Assembly (NCBI GenBank): GCA_022827905.1
Contig: JAJEIQ010000057.1
Location: forward strand, 1-64,000
Reading direction: 5' to 3'
Length of the DNA stretch: 64,000 nt
Origin: Pseudomonadales bacterium
GTDB taxonomy: Bacteria; Pseudomonadota; Gammaproteobacteria; Pseudomonadales; Azotimanducaceae
In this document: positions 7,982-17,546 of the stretch, one piece after another
Layout of the letters: every line of letters begins with the position of its first letter
How positions within the stretch are numbered: the stretch's first letter is position 1
Notes under the pieces: generated by a model
Database searches by the model: none
What the model saw: the letters and a program-made list of their open reading frames with translations, nothing else
What the model was told of the DNA's origin: nothing
Made by a program: the position numbers and the translations under genes

Positions 7982-10825
7982 TTGGACACGATCTCCGTTC
8001 GCGGCGCGCGCACGCACAACCTAGACAACATCGACCTTGACCTGCCCCGCGACCAGTTGATCGTGATCACCGGGCTGTCCGGGTCGGGCAAGTCCTCGCT
8101 GGCCTTCGACACGCTCTACGCCGAGGGGCAGCGACGCTACGTGGAGTCGCTGTCCGCCTACGCGCGGCAGTTCCTGTCCACCATGGAGAAGCCCGACGTC
8201 GATCACATCGAAGGGCTTTCCCCGGCCATCTCCATCGAACAGAAGTCCACCTCCCACAATCCGCGCTCCACCGTCGGCACCATCACCGAAATCCACGACT
8301 ACCTGCGCCTGCTCTACGCCAGGGCCGGTGAACCCCGCTGCCCGCACCACAGCGAGCCCCTCGATGCGCAGACAGTGAGCCAGATGGTGGACCAAGCCAT
8401 GGCCCTGCCGGAGGGTTCGCGCATCATGGTGCTGGCGCCGGTGATCGTCGAGCGCAAGGGCGAGCATCTGCACGTCTTCAAGGAACTGCTGGCCGGCGGC
8501 TTCATCCGCGCCCGCATCGACGGGCTGGTGACCGACCTGGACCATCCACCGACACTGGACAAGAACAAGAAGCACAGCATCGATGCGGTGGTGGACCGGC
8601 TGCGGGTTCAGCCAGGCGCGGAGCAACGCTTGGCGGAGTCCTTCGAGACCGCCTTGGGCCTTTCCGAAGGCATCGCCCGGGTGGCCAGCATGGACGATTC
8701 GAACGCCAAGGAACTGGTGTTTTCGGCCCGCTTCGCCTGCCCGGTGTGCGGCTACAGCATCGCGGAGCTTGAGCCGCGCATGTTCTCCTTCAACAATCCG
8801 GCCGGCGCCTGCCCGAGTTGCGACGGCCTCGGCGCGAAGCAGTACTTCGACCCGGAACTGGTGGTCCAGGATCCCAGCATGACCTTGGCCGACGGCGCCA
8901 TCCGCAGTTGGGACCGGCGCAACGTCTATTACTTTCACATGGTGAAGTCCTTGGCCCGCCACTACGGCTTCGACGTCGAAGCGCCGTTCAACAGCCTCAA
9001 GCGCAAGCACCGGGAGGCCATCCTCCATGGCAGCGATGGGGAGCGCATCGACTTCAGCTACACCAACGACCGCGGCGACCGCATCCGGCGGCGCTTTGCC
9101 TTTGAAGGCGTGATCCCCAACATGGAGCGCCGCTACCAGGAAACCGACTCCTCCACGGTGCGCGAAAACCTGCAGCGCTACCTGCGGGTGCGGGCCTGCC
9201 CGGACTGCAGCGGCGCCCGCCTGCGGCAGGCCGCGCGCAACGTGTTCGTGGGCGGCGTCACGTTGCCGCAGGTATCCCGCGGCTCCATCGAGGACACGCT
9301 GACCTACTTCAACCAACTCAAGCTCGAAGGGCGCAGGGGTGCCATCGCCGAGAAGATTCTCAAGGAGATCCGGGCGCGGCTGCAGTTCCTGGTCGATGTC
9401 GGCCTGAACTACCTCACCCTCGACCGCAGCGCCGAAACCCTGTCCGGCGGCGAGGCGCAACGCATTCGCCTGGCCAGCCAGATCGGCGCCGGCCTGGTGG
9501 GCGTCATGTACATCCTCGATGAGCCTTCCATCGGCCTGCACCAGCGGGACAACGCCCGCCTGCTGCGCACGCTCACCCACTTAAAGCAGCTCGGCAACAC
9601 GGTGCTGGTGGTGGAGCACGACGAGGAGGCCATTCGCAGCGCCGACCACATCGTGGACATCGGTCCCGGGGCGGGCGTGCACGGTGGCCAAATCGTCGCC
9701 AGCGGCAGGCTCGAACGCATCTTGGGCGAACCCAACTCCATCACCGGGCAGTACCTGTCCGGCAAGCAGTCGATCGCCGTGCCGGCCAAGCGAACGCCCT
9801 ACAACAAGGCGGCGATCTTGCGCCTGGAAGGCGCCTCGGGCAACAACCTGCACGGCTTGACGGTCAACATCCCCTGCGGGCTGCTGACCTGCGTCACCGG
9901 GGTGTCCGGCTCGGGCAAGTCAACGCTGATCAACCAGACCCTTTACCCGGTTGCCGCCACGCAGTTGAACGGCGCAACCACGCTATCGCCCCAAGACCAT
10001 GCGGGCATCCAGGGCCTGGCGCATCTGGACAAGGTGGTCGATATCGACCAAAGCCCGATCGGCCGCACGCCGCGCTCCAATCCAGCCACCTACACCGGAC
10101 TGTTCACCCCGATACGCGAACTGTTCGCCCAAACCCAGGAGGCGCGGGCCCGGGGCTACAAGCCGGGGCGCTTCAGCTTCAACGTCAAGGGCGGGCGCTG
10201 CGAGGCCTGCCAAGGCGACGGCGTCATCAAGGTGGAGATGCACTTCCTGCCCGACATCTACGTCACCTGCGATCAATGCAAGGGCAAGCGCTACAACCGG
10301 GAGACCCTGGACGTGCGCTACAAGAACAAGAACATCCACGAGGTGCTCGACATGACCGTCGAGGAGGCGCGAACCTTCTTCGATCCGGTGCCGATGCTGG
10401 CCCGCAAGCTGCAGACCCTGGTGGACGTGGGCCTGTCCTACATCAAACTGGGACAGAGCGCGACCACGCTGTCCGGCGGCGAGGCGCAGCGGGTGAAGCT
10501 GTCCCGGGAGCTGTCCAAGCGCGACACCGGCAAGACGCTCTACATACTCGATGAGCCAACCACCGGCCTGCACTTCCACGACATCGCCCAGCTGCTTGAA
10601 GTGCTGCACCGGCTGCGCGACCACGGCAACACGGTGGTGGTGATCGAGCACAACCTCGATGTCATCAAGACCGCCGACTGGATCATCGACCTAGGCCCAG
10701 AAGGCGGCTCCGGCGGCGGCCGCGTCGTCGCCGTCGGCACGCCGGAGCAACTGGCGGCCAAGCCCAGCTCCCACACGGGCCGCTACCTCAAGAAGGTTCT
10801 GGAGGCGGCTGCGCCAAGCTGCTGA
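7982..10825 (+). CDS. uvrA: Excinuclease ABC subunit A
   Basis: 947 residues, full length. Damage-recognition ATPase of nucleotide excision repair. Two ABC modules are visible: Walker [13 protein letters not shown] near residue 31 and GVSGSGKST in the second half, two LSGGEAQR signatures, and Walker B regions DEPSIGLH and DEPTTGLH. Zinc-binding CxxC pairs (CPVCG with CPSCDG; CEACQG with CDQCKG) are intact. The start is a TTG at 7982, giving the standard beginning [13 protein letters not shown]; no ATG fits. I see no clear LexA box in the 110 bases upstream. Confidence 0.97.
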   Translation: MDTISVRGARTHNLDNIDLDLPRDQLIVITGLSGSGKSSLAFDTLYAEGQRRYVESLSAYARQFLSTMEKPDVDHIEGLSPAISIEQKSTSHNPRSTVGTITEIHDYLRLLYARAGEPRCPHHSEPLDAQTVSQMVDQAMALPEGSRIMVLAPVIVERKGEHLHVFKELLAGGFIRARIDGLVTDLDHPPTLDKNKKHSIDAVVDRLRVQPGAEQRLAESFETALGLSEGIARVASMDDSNAKELVFSARFACPVCGYSIAELEPRMFSFNNPAGACPSCDGLGAKQYFDPELVVQDPSMTLADGAIRSWDRRNVYYFHMVKSLARHYGFDVEAPFNSLKRKHREAILHGSDGERIDFSYTNDRGDRIRRRFAFEGVIPNMERRYQETDSSTVRENLQRYLRVRACPDCSGARLRQAARNVFVGGVTLPQVSRGSIEDTLTYFNQLKLEGRRGAIAEKILKEIRARLQFLVDVGLNYLTLDRSAETLSGGEAQRIRLASQIGAGLVGVMYILDEPSIGLHQRDNARLLRTLTHLKQLGNTVLVVEHDEEAIRSADHIVDIGPGAGVHGGQIVASGRLERILGEPNSITGQYLSGKQSIAVPAKRTPYNKAAILRLEGASGNNLHGLTVNIPCGLLTCVTGVSGSGKSTLINQTLYPVAATQLNGATTLSPQDHAGIQGLAHLDKVVDIDQSPIGRTPRSNPATYTGLFTPIRELFAQTQEARARGYKPGRFSFNVKGGRCEACQGDGVIKVEMHFLPDIYVTCDQCKGKRYNRETLDVRYKNKNIHEVLDMTVEEARTFFDPVPMLARKLQTLVDVGLSYIKLGQSATTLSGGEAQRVKLSRELSKRDTGKTLYILDEPTTGLHFHDIAQLLEVLHRLRDHGNTVVVIEHNLDVIKTADWIIDLGPEGGSGGGRVVAVGTPEQLAAKPSSHTGRYLKKVLEAAAPSC

Positions 10826-10938
10826 GGCCGGAAACGCGCCCCAATGCCCCGTTTTTTTGCTACCATTCCGGGTTGATTGCCGTTCCATGCAACAGTGCAT
10901 GAGCGTTTACAAAAACACCAGCGTTTGAGGGAAGGAAC

Positions 10939-12123
10939 ATGAGAGATGTCGTCGTCATCGACAGTGTGCGTACGGGGCTGGCCAAATCGTTTCGGGGCAG
11001 CTTCAACCTGACTCGATCCGATGACATGCTGGCGCATTGCATCGATGCGCTGCTGGACCGCAACCCAAAACTGGCTGCGGATGAAGTGGAGGACGTGGTC
11101 GTAGGCGCCGCCAGCCACGCCGGTGAGCAGGACGGCAATCTCGCCCGTTTGGCCGTGGTGCTCTCCAAGCTGCCCATCACCACGGCCGGGGTCACCATCA
11201 ACCGCTTTTGCTCCTCCGGCCTGCAGTCCATCGCCATCGCCGCCAATCAAATCGCCTCCGGACAAACCGAAGTGGCCATCGCCGGCGGCGTCGACTCAAT
11301 CTCCATGCGCACCCGCCAAGATCCCGGCAAGGCCGAGATGAACAAGACCTTGCTTGAGGAGAAACCCGACATTTTCATGGCCATGGGCAATACCGCCGAA
11401 GTGGTGGCCAGGCGCTACCAGGTCACCCGTGAAATGCAGGACGAATACGCGCTGCAAAGCCAGCAGCGCTACGCCCAGGCCCAGCAGGCCGGCTGGATTG
11501 GCGAAGAGATTGTGCCGATGCCGGCCACCATGAAGAAGGTGGACAAGCAGACCGGCGAGGAAAGCTTGGCGGATGTGCTGGTGGACCAGGACGAGTGCAA
11601 CCGGCCAACCACCACCTTGGACGGCTTGGCGGGTTTGCCGCCCGCTTTTGAAGAGGACGGCACGGTCACCGCCGGCAACGCTTCCCAGCTCTCCGACGGC
11701 GCGTCCATGACGCTGCTGATGAGCGGCGAGCGGGCCAGCCAGCTCGGCGTTGAGCCCTTAGGCATCTACCGCGGCTTCACCGTGGCCGGCTGCGAGCCCG
11801 ACGAAATGGGTATCGGTCCGGTCTTCGCCATTCCGCGGCTGCTCCAGAACGCGGGCCTTGAGCAGGATGACATCGACCTGTGGGAGCTCAACGAAGCCTT
11901 TGCCTCCCAGTGCGTGTATTGCCGCGATGCGCTCGGCCTCGACAACGACATCTACAACGTCAACGGCGGCAGCATCAGCATCGGCCATCCCTTTGGCATG
12001 ACCGGCTCGCGCATGACCGGGCTGATCCTGCGCGAACTCAAGCGGCGCAACAAAAGGTACGGCGTGGTCACCATGTGCATCGGCGGCGGCCAAGGCGCCG
12101 CTGGGTTGTTCGAGGCCGCCTGA
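10939..12123 (+). CDS. Acetyl-CoA acyltransferase (thiolase)
   Basis: 394 residues. Condenses or cleaves beta-ketoacyl-CoA. The nucleophile is Cys91 in NRFCSSG, with the downstream GHPFGMTGSR histidine and the CIGGGQG cysteine also present. A good ribosome site (GGAAGG) precedes the ATG. The leader holds a 6-4-6 inverted repeat, CATGCA-ACAG-TGCATG (10886-10901), which could bind a regulator. It lies alone between uvrA and a small exported protein gene; a FadI/FadA-type role in fatty acid oxidation is likely. Confidence 0.93.
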   Translation: MRDVVVIDSVRTGLAKSFRGSFNLTRSDDMLAHCIDALLDRNPKLAADEVEDVVVGAASHAGEQDGNLARLAVVLSKLPITTAGVTINRFCSSGLQSIAIAANQIASGQTEVAIAGGVDSISMRTRQDPGKAEMNKTLLEEKPDIFMAMGNTAEVVARRYQVTREMQDEYALQSQQRYAQAQQAGWIGEEIVPMPATMKKVDKQTGEESLADVLVDQDECNRPTTTLDGLAGLPPAFEEDGTVTAGNASQLSDGASMTLLMSGERASQLGVEPLGIYRGFTVAGCEPDEMGIGPVFAIPRLLQNAGLEQDDIDLWELNEAFASQCVYCRDALGLDNDIYNVNGGSISIGHPFGMTGSRMTGLILRELKRRNKRYGVVTMCIGGGQGAAGLFEAA

Positions 12124-12173
12124 GGCGGGTCCATGGCGCTGCGTTGTCCAATTGTCTCTCTCGAACCGCGAAG

Positions 12174-12653
12174 ATGGTGAACAAGCGACTCCTGCGGCAA
12201 CGCCTCGCCGGCCTGTGCATCGCGCTGTGCTGCGCCGCCAACGTCGGGTTCGCGGCCGTTGCGGCAGAGCCAAAGGAGGGCAATTCCCAAGATCCGCCAG
12301 CGGTCAGCTACGCGGATGCAAGCGACGAACAGCTCACTGCGCTTGCGGCCCGCTGGGATGAGTTGGCAGCGGCCGAACGGCGGGCACTGCTCTCCGAAGT
12401 GAAGATGCGCATGGCCCGCCGCCAAGTGGGCACCAAAGGCGTCCTGAGCATCCGCCTGACACGGCGCTACGGTGCCGTTCCCGAGGGCCCGTCGGCAGGC
12501 CAACTGCGCATTCGCGTGGGCCCCGGGAAAGCCAACGCCAAGGAGTTTGGCGTCGGCTTCGAACAACGCGCAGGCCAGCCGCAAGCCGCCGATCCGAAAG
12601 CTTCCGAACCGACGGAAAAGGCGTCCACCCAACAGGTGTCCGACCCCGGCTAA
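12174..12653 (+). CDS. Small exported protein, DUF3106-like
   Basis: 159 residues starting at ATG 12174. Residues 1 to about 31 form a signal peptide (basic start, then LAGLCIALCCAANVGFAAVA, cleaved near AAEP). The following segment, EQLTALAARWDELAAAERRALL, resembles the Trp/Leu/Arg pattern of the DUF3106 family, whose function is unknown. The C-terminus is polar and Ala/Pro/Lys-rich. The stop is 3 bases before the response regulator gene, so it is probably the first gene of the two-component operon and could be a periplasmic partner of the sensor. That role is inference. Confidence 0.65.
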   Translation: MVNKRLLRQRLAGLCIALCCAANVGFAAVAAEPKEGNSQDPPAVSYADASDEQLTALAARWDELAAAERRALLSEVKMRMARRQVGTKGVLSIRLTRRYGAVPEGPSAGQLRIRVGPGKANAKEFGVGFEQRAGQPQAADPKASEPTEKASTQQVSDPG

Positions 12654-12656
12654 ACT

Positions 12657-13358
12657 GTGGAAATCGAGGGCACCAAGCTGCTCGTCGTGGACGACGACCC
12701 GGAGCTTTCAGAACTAACGCAGGCCTATTTGTCCCAGCAGGGGTTTGACGTCGATTGCGTCGACAGCGGAGCCGCCATGGATGCCTATCTGGCGGAGACG
12801 ACACCCGACCTGGTCATTCTTGACTTGATGCTGCCCGGTGAGCACGGGCTGTCCATTGCCCAGCGGCTGAAGGCCGACCGCGGCCTGCCCATCATCATGG
12901 TTTCCGCCCAAGGCGAGGATGTGGACCGCATCGTCGGCTTGGAGGTGGGCGCGGACGACTATCTGGGCAAACCCTTCAACCCCCGGGAGCTGCTGGCCCG
13001 AGTGCGGGCGGTGCTGCGCCGCACCCACCCGATTTCCGCCGACGAAACCGACATCATTCGGTTTGGCCCCTTCAAGCTCGACTTCTCGGCACATCGATTG
13101 AGCAACAAGGGAACCACGGTGGCGCTCACCTCCGGTGAGTTCGACCTGCTGCGCATCCTCGCCACCCACCCCAACCGAGCGTTGCATCGGGACCGCATAC
13201 TGGACCTATTGACCGGCGCTGAACGCTCACCCTTCGACCGCAGCATCGACGTGCGCGTCACGCGCCTGCGCAGCAAGATCGAACCCGACGCCGCCGAACC
13301 GACCTACATCAAGACCGTGTGGGGCAAGGGCTACATGTTTTGCCCGGATGGCCAATAG
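12657..13358 (+). CDS. OmpR-family response regulator
   Basis: 233 residues from GTG 12657. The receiver domain has the acidic pocket (VVDDDPE), phospho-acceptor Asp56 in VILDLMLPGE and the Lys of GKPFNPREL. A winged-helix DNA-binding domain follows, with LTSGEFDLLRIL and the recognition region RSFDRSIDVRVTRLRSKIE-like pattern ending in KTVWGKGYMF. It is followed by its sensor kinase 12 bases later. Likely targets include envelope genes; the OmpA-like gene downstream is a candidate. Confidence 0.93.
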   Translation: MEIEGTKLLVVDDDPELSELTQAYLSQQGFDVDCVDSGAAMDAYLAETTPDLVILDLMLPGEHGLSIAQRLKADRGLPIIMVSAQGEDVDRIVGLEVGADDYLGKPFNPRELLARVRAVLRRTHPISADETDIIRFGPFKLDFSAHRLSNKGTTVALTSGEFDLLRILATHPNRALHRDRILDLLTGAERSPFDRSIDVRVTRLRSKIEPDAAEPTYIKTVWGKGYMFCPDGQ

Positions 13359-13370
13359 CGGATTCTTCCC

Positions 13371-14639
13371 TTGATCGCCCGGCCCACGTCGCTGCTGGTC
13401 CGCACCAATCTGACCTTGGCTGTCAGCTCGTTGGCGATCGTGGCCATCGCCGTCGTGGCGCTGCAGTTCTTCGTTGTGCAACCCATCGCCGAGCAGTCGG
13501 CGGACGACCAAGCGGCGCTGTTGGTATTGACGGCACAGACCTGGGTCGAACTGCCCCCCGAGTCGCGCCCCTACTTCGAGCTGGAGCTGGCGGAGCAGCA
13601 CGACCTCTTCATCAGCGCCGAGGCCGCTGCCTATCCACCCGCCCGCTACGACGAATCACCGTTTCTGACCCAGCTTGAAGAACGCCTAAACGCCCGCCTG
13701 GGCCAGCCGGTAGCGATCACCGAAGACAAGGAACTGTTGTGGGCGACGCTGCCGATGGGCGGCTACCAACTGCAGGTCGGCTTTTCCGGCACCCGGCGGG
13801 ACATCCAGCCGCTCAATGTCGGCCTCATCATCGCCGGGCTCGGCGCGGGCGTGGTGCTCATCACCTCAGCAATCATCGTGCTGCGGGTGACCCGTCCGTT
13901 GGTGCAGGCGGCGGAGCGGGCGGATGCGTTCCGCGGTGGCGCCAACTTCGACCCTCTGCCTGAAAAAGGCCCCAAGGAACTGGTCGTGCTGGCGCGCAAC
14001 CTGAACACCATGGCGCGGGAAATATCCTCCCTGCTGTCCAACCGCACCACCTTGCTGGCTGGCATCTCCCACGATCTGAAGACGCCGTTGGCGCGCATGC
14101 GCTTGGCGGTGGAACTGTTGCCGGAGACCGTGGACCCGGTTCTGGTCGCCCGTCTTGAGCGCAATCTCGAGTCCATGGACGAGCTCATCACCGATGCGCT
14201 CAAGTTCGCGCGCGGCACCCATGAGCCGACCAAGCCGACCGAACTGCGGGCGTTGGTCGCTGATTTGCTGCAGCGGCTGGACCCGCCCATCCCCTTCGAC
14301 TGCGGCGAGCCGGCAACAACCGTGGTGGATGTGGCTCCAGGGGCGCTCACAAGGGTGCTGACCAATCTCATCAACAATGCCCAACAGCACGGCCAGGATG
14401 CGGCGGTGCGGCTGCGCGGCAGGCAGGTGCATGTGATCGACAACGGGCCGGGCATTCCCGAAGCCCACCGCGAAGCCGTGTTTCAGCCCTTTTTTCGGCT
14501 GGACCGTTCCCGCAGCGCCGCCACCGGCGGCAGCGGCTTGGGGTTGGCCATTGCCCACCAGCTTTGCGAGGCGCACGGTTGGAGCATCACGATCAGCGAC
14601 CATCCCGGCGGCGGCACCGACGTGCGCGTCAGCATCTAA
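13371..14639 (+). CDS. Sensor histidine kinase, EnvZ-like
   Basis: 422 residues, starting at TTG 13371. A first membrane helix (LTLAVSSLAIVAIAVVALQF), a periplasmic sensor region, a second helix near residue 145-170, HAMP linker, then the dimerisation/phosphoacceptor helix with His234 in AGISHDLKTPLARMR and an ATPase domain with NLINNAQQHG, DNGPGIP and GGSGLGLAI. The order and size match EnvZ. It pairs with the preceding OmpR-type regulator. Confidence 0.93.
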   Translation: MIARPTSLLVRTNLTLAVSSLAIVAIAVVALQFFVVQPIAEQSADDQAALLVLTAQTWVELPPESRPYFELELAEQHDLFISAEAAAYPPARYDESPFLTQLEERLNARLGQPVAITEDKELLWATLPMGGYQLQVGFSGTRRDIQPLNVGLIIAGLGAGVVLITSAIIVLRVTRPLVQAAERADAFRGGANFDPLPEKGPKELVVLARNLNTMAREISSLLSNRTTLLAGISHDLKTPLARMRLAVELLPETVDPVLVARLERNLESMDELITDALKFARGTHEPTKPTELRALVADLLQRLDPPIPFDCGEPATTVVDVAPGALTRVLTNLINNAQQHGQDAAVRLRGRQVHVIDNGPGIPEAHREAVFQPFFRLDRSRSAATGGSGLGLAIAHQLCEAHGWSITISDHPGGGTDVRVSI

Positions 14640-14695
14640 ACGGTTTTTGGCCTGCCTTTAGCCCTACTTTTTGCCCTACTCTTGGCCCTACCTCA

Positions 14696-14711
14696 TTGAC
14701 AACCTTGTCAA
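14696..14711. promoter_or_regulatory. Perfect inverted repeat TTGACAA-CC-TTGTCAA
   Basis: A 7-2-7 perfect palindrome directly after the sensor kinase gene. Its first half also reads as a consensus -35 hexamer (TTGACA). It is a likely protein-binding site or promoter element in front of the hairpin-rich region; the binding protein is unknown. Confidence 0.45.
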
Positions 14712-14867
14712 CAAAATGACAATCAAAGATACAAACTGACACAAAATTCCCGATTCTTGAAATTGCCGAGTAACAGCGGCCAACCAAAGTGCGTTCCCGG
14801 AATGGACAAATTGCCGTTCCGCAAAGAGGCAATCTCTATCCCCTAGGCCACTTGCAGTGGCCGCCTC

Positions 14868-14908
14868 AAGCCGCCGGCTTCCTCTCCAGGCCGGCGGCTT
14901 TCTATTTT
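14868..14908 (+). terminator. Rho-independent terminator
   Basis: An 11-base perfect stem (AAGCCGCCGGC at 14868-14878 with GCCGGCGGCTT at 14890-14900), an 11-base loop, and the T-rich tail TCTATTTT. It is about 230 bases after the sensor kinase stop, too far for a simple end of that operon, and is preceded by two smaller hairpins, so it may end an independent short transcript. Confidence 0.65.
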
Positions 14909-15023
14909 GGTCCGCGAAACGGCTTCAGGCGACCCGCAGTGCTGTACAATCGCCCCTTGAAATCCATCAACCACCCAAAGACCCTGCGAACGCCGGTTGT
15001 GTCAATGAGTACAAGGAGTTGAA

Positions 15024-16142
15024 ATGAAGTTAAGGAGCCAATGGCTCGTGCTGTCCGGCCTGCTGGCCTTCAGCGGTCCGGCAATTGCCGACGAACAGGT
15101 GGGCCCTCGTGCGGGCAAGGTCTATTTGACGCCGGGCTTGGCGATCTACCGAGCGCCGGACGGCGAAGACCTGAGGGGCGGCCCGGCCATCGGCTTGGGT
15201 TACATGGTCAACCGCAACCTCGGCCTTGAACTGCTCTACTCGGACGTGAAAGTCGATCGCGACGGCAGCGTCGCCAGCCGGCAGGATGCGAGCGGCGGCA
15301 AGGGCCGCAAAGCCGAACTCTTGTGGGCCAACGCGCTCTACAAGATCGGCGGCACGGACAGGTTCCAGCCGTTCACCCTGTTTGGCGTCGGGCGCACGGA
15401 GATCGGCGGGTCGAACCACACGGAAATCAACGTTGGAGCCGGCGTCTTCACCGAACTCAACCGCCGCCTGTCGGTGCGCGCCGACGTGCGCGCCGTGCAT
15501 TCCACCGATGAGGGCGGCATCGAACCGTTTGCCTTCCTCGGCTTGACCGCAACGCTCGGCAAGATCGCGCCGCCACCGCCCCCGGATTCCGATGGGGACG
15601 GCGTGGCCGATCCCAACGACCGCTGCCCGAACACACCCCCCGGCGTAGCGGTGGACGCCAACGGCTGCCCGCTCGATGACGACGGCGACGGCGTGCCCAA
15701 TTACCTCGACGACTGCCCAGGCACGATTGCCGGGGCCGCAGTGGACGCCAAGGGCTGCCACTTTGAGGACGAGGAGGCCATCAGCGCCGAAGTGGTCATC
15801 GAGTTTGACTTCGATTCCTCAGAACTGCGCAACAGCGAGTACAGGGACGTGCGGCGCATTGCCGAATTCATGCGCCAGCATCCCGAGGCTGACGCCGTGA
15901 TCGAGGGCCACACCGACTCCATGGGCACCGACCGCTACAACCAAAGGCTGTCGCAGGAGCGTGCCCAAGCGGTGCTTGACCGGTTGGTTGACGCGGAGGG
16001 GATCGCGGCCAGCCGCATCACGGCAACCGGCTATGGCGAATCCCAGCCCATCGCCAGCAACGACACCGAAGAGGGTCGCCAGCGCAACCGCCGGGTGGTG
16101 GGCAAGGCGGACGGCACCCGCATGGTCATTCGGATGAAGTGA
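15024..16142 (+). CDS. OmpA-family outer membrane protein with TSP3 calcium repeats
   Basis: 372 residues. Signal peptide (LVLSGLLAFSGPAIA, cleaved near ADEQ), then an eight-strand-type beta-barrel, then two thrombospondin type-3 repeats (DSDGDGVADPNDRCP and DDDGDGVPNYLDDCP) and a C-terminal OmpA peptidoglycan-binding domain (IEFDFDSSELR, IEGHTDSMGTDRYNQRLSQ, NRRV). The protein should anchor the outer membrane to peptidoglycan. AAGGAG precedes the ATG by 5 bases. A new transcript probably starts downstream of the terminator. Confidence 0.93.
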   Translation: MKLRSQWLVLSGLLAFSGPAIADEQVGPRAGKVYLTPGLAIYRAPDGEDLRGGPAIGLGYMVNRNLGLELLYSDVKVDRDGSVASRQDASGGKGRKAELLWANALYKIGGTDRFQPFTLFGVGRTEIGGSNHTEINVGAGVFTELNRRLSVRADVRAVHSTDEGGIEPFAFLGLTATLGKIAPPPPPDSDGDGVADPNDRCPNTPPGVAVDANGCPLDDDGDGVPNYLDDCPGTIAGAAVDAKGCHFEDEEAISAEVVIEFDFDSSELRNSEYRDVRRIAEFMRQHPEADAVIEGHTDSMGTDRYNQRLSQERAQAVLDRLVDAEGIAASRITATGYGESQPIASNDTEEGRQRNRRVVGKADGTRMVIRMK

Positions 16143-16155
16143 TTCCGGATTCGGC

Positions 16156-16923
16156 GTGAACGTTCAGTATGAAGCGCAGGGGGCCATGGCCCTCGTCACG
16201 ATCGATCGCGCCGACAAGCACAACGCCATCTCCCTGGAGACACTGGAGGAGCTGCACCAGGCTGTCAGGCAGGCGGCGGCCGACGATGCCATACGGGTCA
16301 TCACCCTAACCGGCGCGGGGGACCGCGCCTTCGCCTCCGGCTCCGACCTCGGCGAAGTGCTGCACCGGGACTTCAGGAAGGCCTTGGAACCCATCGTCCA
16401 AGGCTTGGCGGACCGCCTGGAGCGGACCCCCAAGCCGACCATCGCCGCCATCAACGGCATCTGCATGGGCGGCGGGCTGGAAGTTGCCTTGGGCTGCGAC
16501 TTGCGCATCGCCACCCCCAACGCCCGGTTCGCCACCCCGGAGGGCAAGCTCGGCATCATTCCCGGCGGCGGCGCCACCGCCCGCCTGCCGCGCATCGTCG
16601 GGCGCGGCTGGGGCATGGAGATGCTGCTCATGGGCGAATCCATTGACGCGGAACGGGCCCTGTCCATCGGCCTGATCACGCGAATCGTGGAATCGGACGA
16701 GTTGCTGCCCGAGGCGCGGCGCATGGCGGAGCATCTGGCCAACTTCGCCCCGTTCGTGCCGCGGACCATGAAGGCGATGGTCAACTTCGGTATGGAAGCC
16801 AGCCTGGCCGGCGCCCTGATGTTGGAGAAGTACGCCCAAGGCGCTCTGGTCCAGACCGAGGACAAGGCGGAGGGCATCAGCGCGTTCCTGGAGAAGCGCC
16901 CGCCGCAGTTCAAGGGCCGTTGA
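16156..16923 (+). CDS. Enoyl-CoA hydratase/isomerase (crotonase family)
   Basis: 255 residues from GTG 16156. The oxyanion-hole segments FASGSDLGEV and INGICMGGGLEVALGCDLRIA are intact and the region PEGKLGIIPGGGAT matches the usual catalytic loop, where one Glu is kept. It hydrates or isomerises enoyl-CoA esters. The gene follows the ompA-like gene after 13 bases and precedes the MaoC pair, forming a CoA-oxidation block. Confidence 0.9.
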   Translation: MNVQYEAQGAMALVTIDRADKHNAISLETLEELHQAVRQAAADDAIRVITLTGAGDRAFASGSDLGEVLHRDFRKALEPIVQGLADRLERTPKPTIAAINGICMGGGLEVALGCDLRIATPNARFATPEGKLGIIPGGGATARLPRIVGRGWGMEMLLMGESIDAERALSIGLITRIVESDELLPEARRMAEHLANFAPFVPRTMKAMVNFGMEASLAGALMLEKYAQGALVQTEDKAEGISAFLEKRPPQFKGR

Positions 16924-17033
16924 ACCCAGCCTGCCGCTGAGGGATACTTTCGCCCGCAACGTTGCCATTGGCTCAACGTAGCTGGCGGGCGTTGCGCCGA
17001 AATTCCAACAACCAGACAGACGAAGGGGAATCC

Positions 17034-17534
17034 ATGTCCATTGACCGCTTTCCCGTGGAAGCAAGCCACATCATGATGTTCGCCCGTTCGGTGGCGGACG
17101 CCAATCCCATCTACTACGACGAGGAATACGCTGCCGGCACGGAGCCGGGCAAGATCATCGCGCCGCCGACCTTCGCGCAGTCCAGCGCCCAGTTCGACCC
17201 CGACTACTTCCTGCGCCCGAAGATCGGCGAACCTTGGTTCGGCTCGGGCAAAGAGGCCACCGGCATCAAGCGCGACAGCTCCGGTGGCGGCGGCGGTGGG
17301 GGCGGAGGCGGCGGCCTGCACGCCGAGCAGCACTTCGAGTACCACCGCCACATCAGCCCCGGCGACGTGCTCACCGCCACCGTCAAGCCGGGCAAGACCT
17401 GGGAGCGGGAGAGCAAGCGCGCCGGCAAGCTGACGTTCAGCGAAACCATAACCGAGTACCGCGACCAGAACGGCGAACTGGTCATCACCGCCCGGGGCGT
17501 CGGCGTACGCACCGAGCGCCCCGTGGATCAGTAG
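17034..17534 (+). CDS. MaoC-like dehydratase, N-terminal type subunit, with polyglycine insert
   Basis: 166 residues from ATG 17034, preceded by AAGGGGAA. It matches the MaoC N-terminal dehydratase (FAS1_DH) subunit: VEASHIMMFARSVADANPIY and IIAPPTFAQ. Such subunits pair with a hydratase-2 subunit, here the next gene, to hydrate long or ring-bearing enoyl-CoA. Odd feature: eleven consecutive glycines (17282-17314), encoded by mixed GGN codons, sit in the loop before LHAEQHFEYHR. A Gly-rich loop is seen in some relatives but this length is unusual. Confidence 0.85.
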   Translation: MSIDRFPVEASHIMMFARSVADANPIYYDEEYAAGTEPGKIIAPPTFAQSSAQFDPDYFLRPKIGEPWFGSGKEATGIKRDSSGGGGGGGGGGGLHAEQHFEYHRHISPGDVLTATVKPGKTWERESKRAGKLTFSETITEYRDQNGELVITARGVGVRTERPVDQ

Positions 17535-17546
17535 GAGGACATCGAG

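Larger units (their letters stand above)
14640..15023. other. Regulatory intergenic region between sensor kinase and ompA-like genes
   Basis: 384 bases with no convincing protein gene. It starts with three near-copies of a GCCCTAC-containing stretch (14660-14690), then the inverted repeat at 14696-14711, an AT-rich stretch to about 14765, two small hairpins (ATTGCC/GGCAAT at 14810-14833 and GGCCACT/AGTGGCC at 14846-14862) and a terminator hairpin at 14868-14908. A TACAAT hexamer (14945-14950) with a weak upstream element may be the promoter of the ompA-like gene. The hairpin series ending in a terminator could be a small RNA. Confidence 0.5.

Noticed and set aside
8021-9580. 519-residue minus-strand open frame
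   Set aside because: Antisense shadow of uvrA.
14789-15022. 77-residue open frame before the ompA-like gene
   Set aside because: It runs through the terminator hairpin and promoter region, and has no conserved features.
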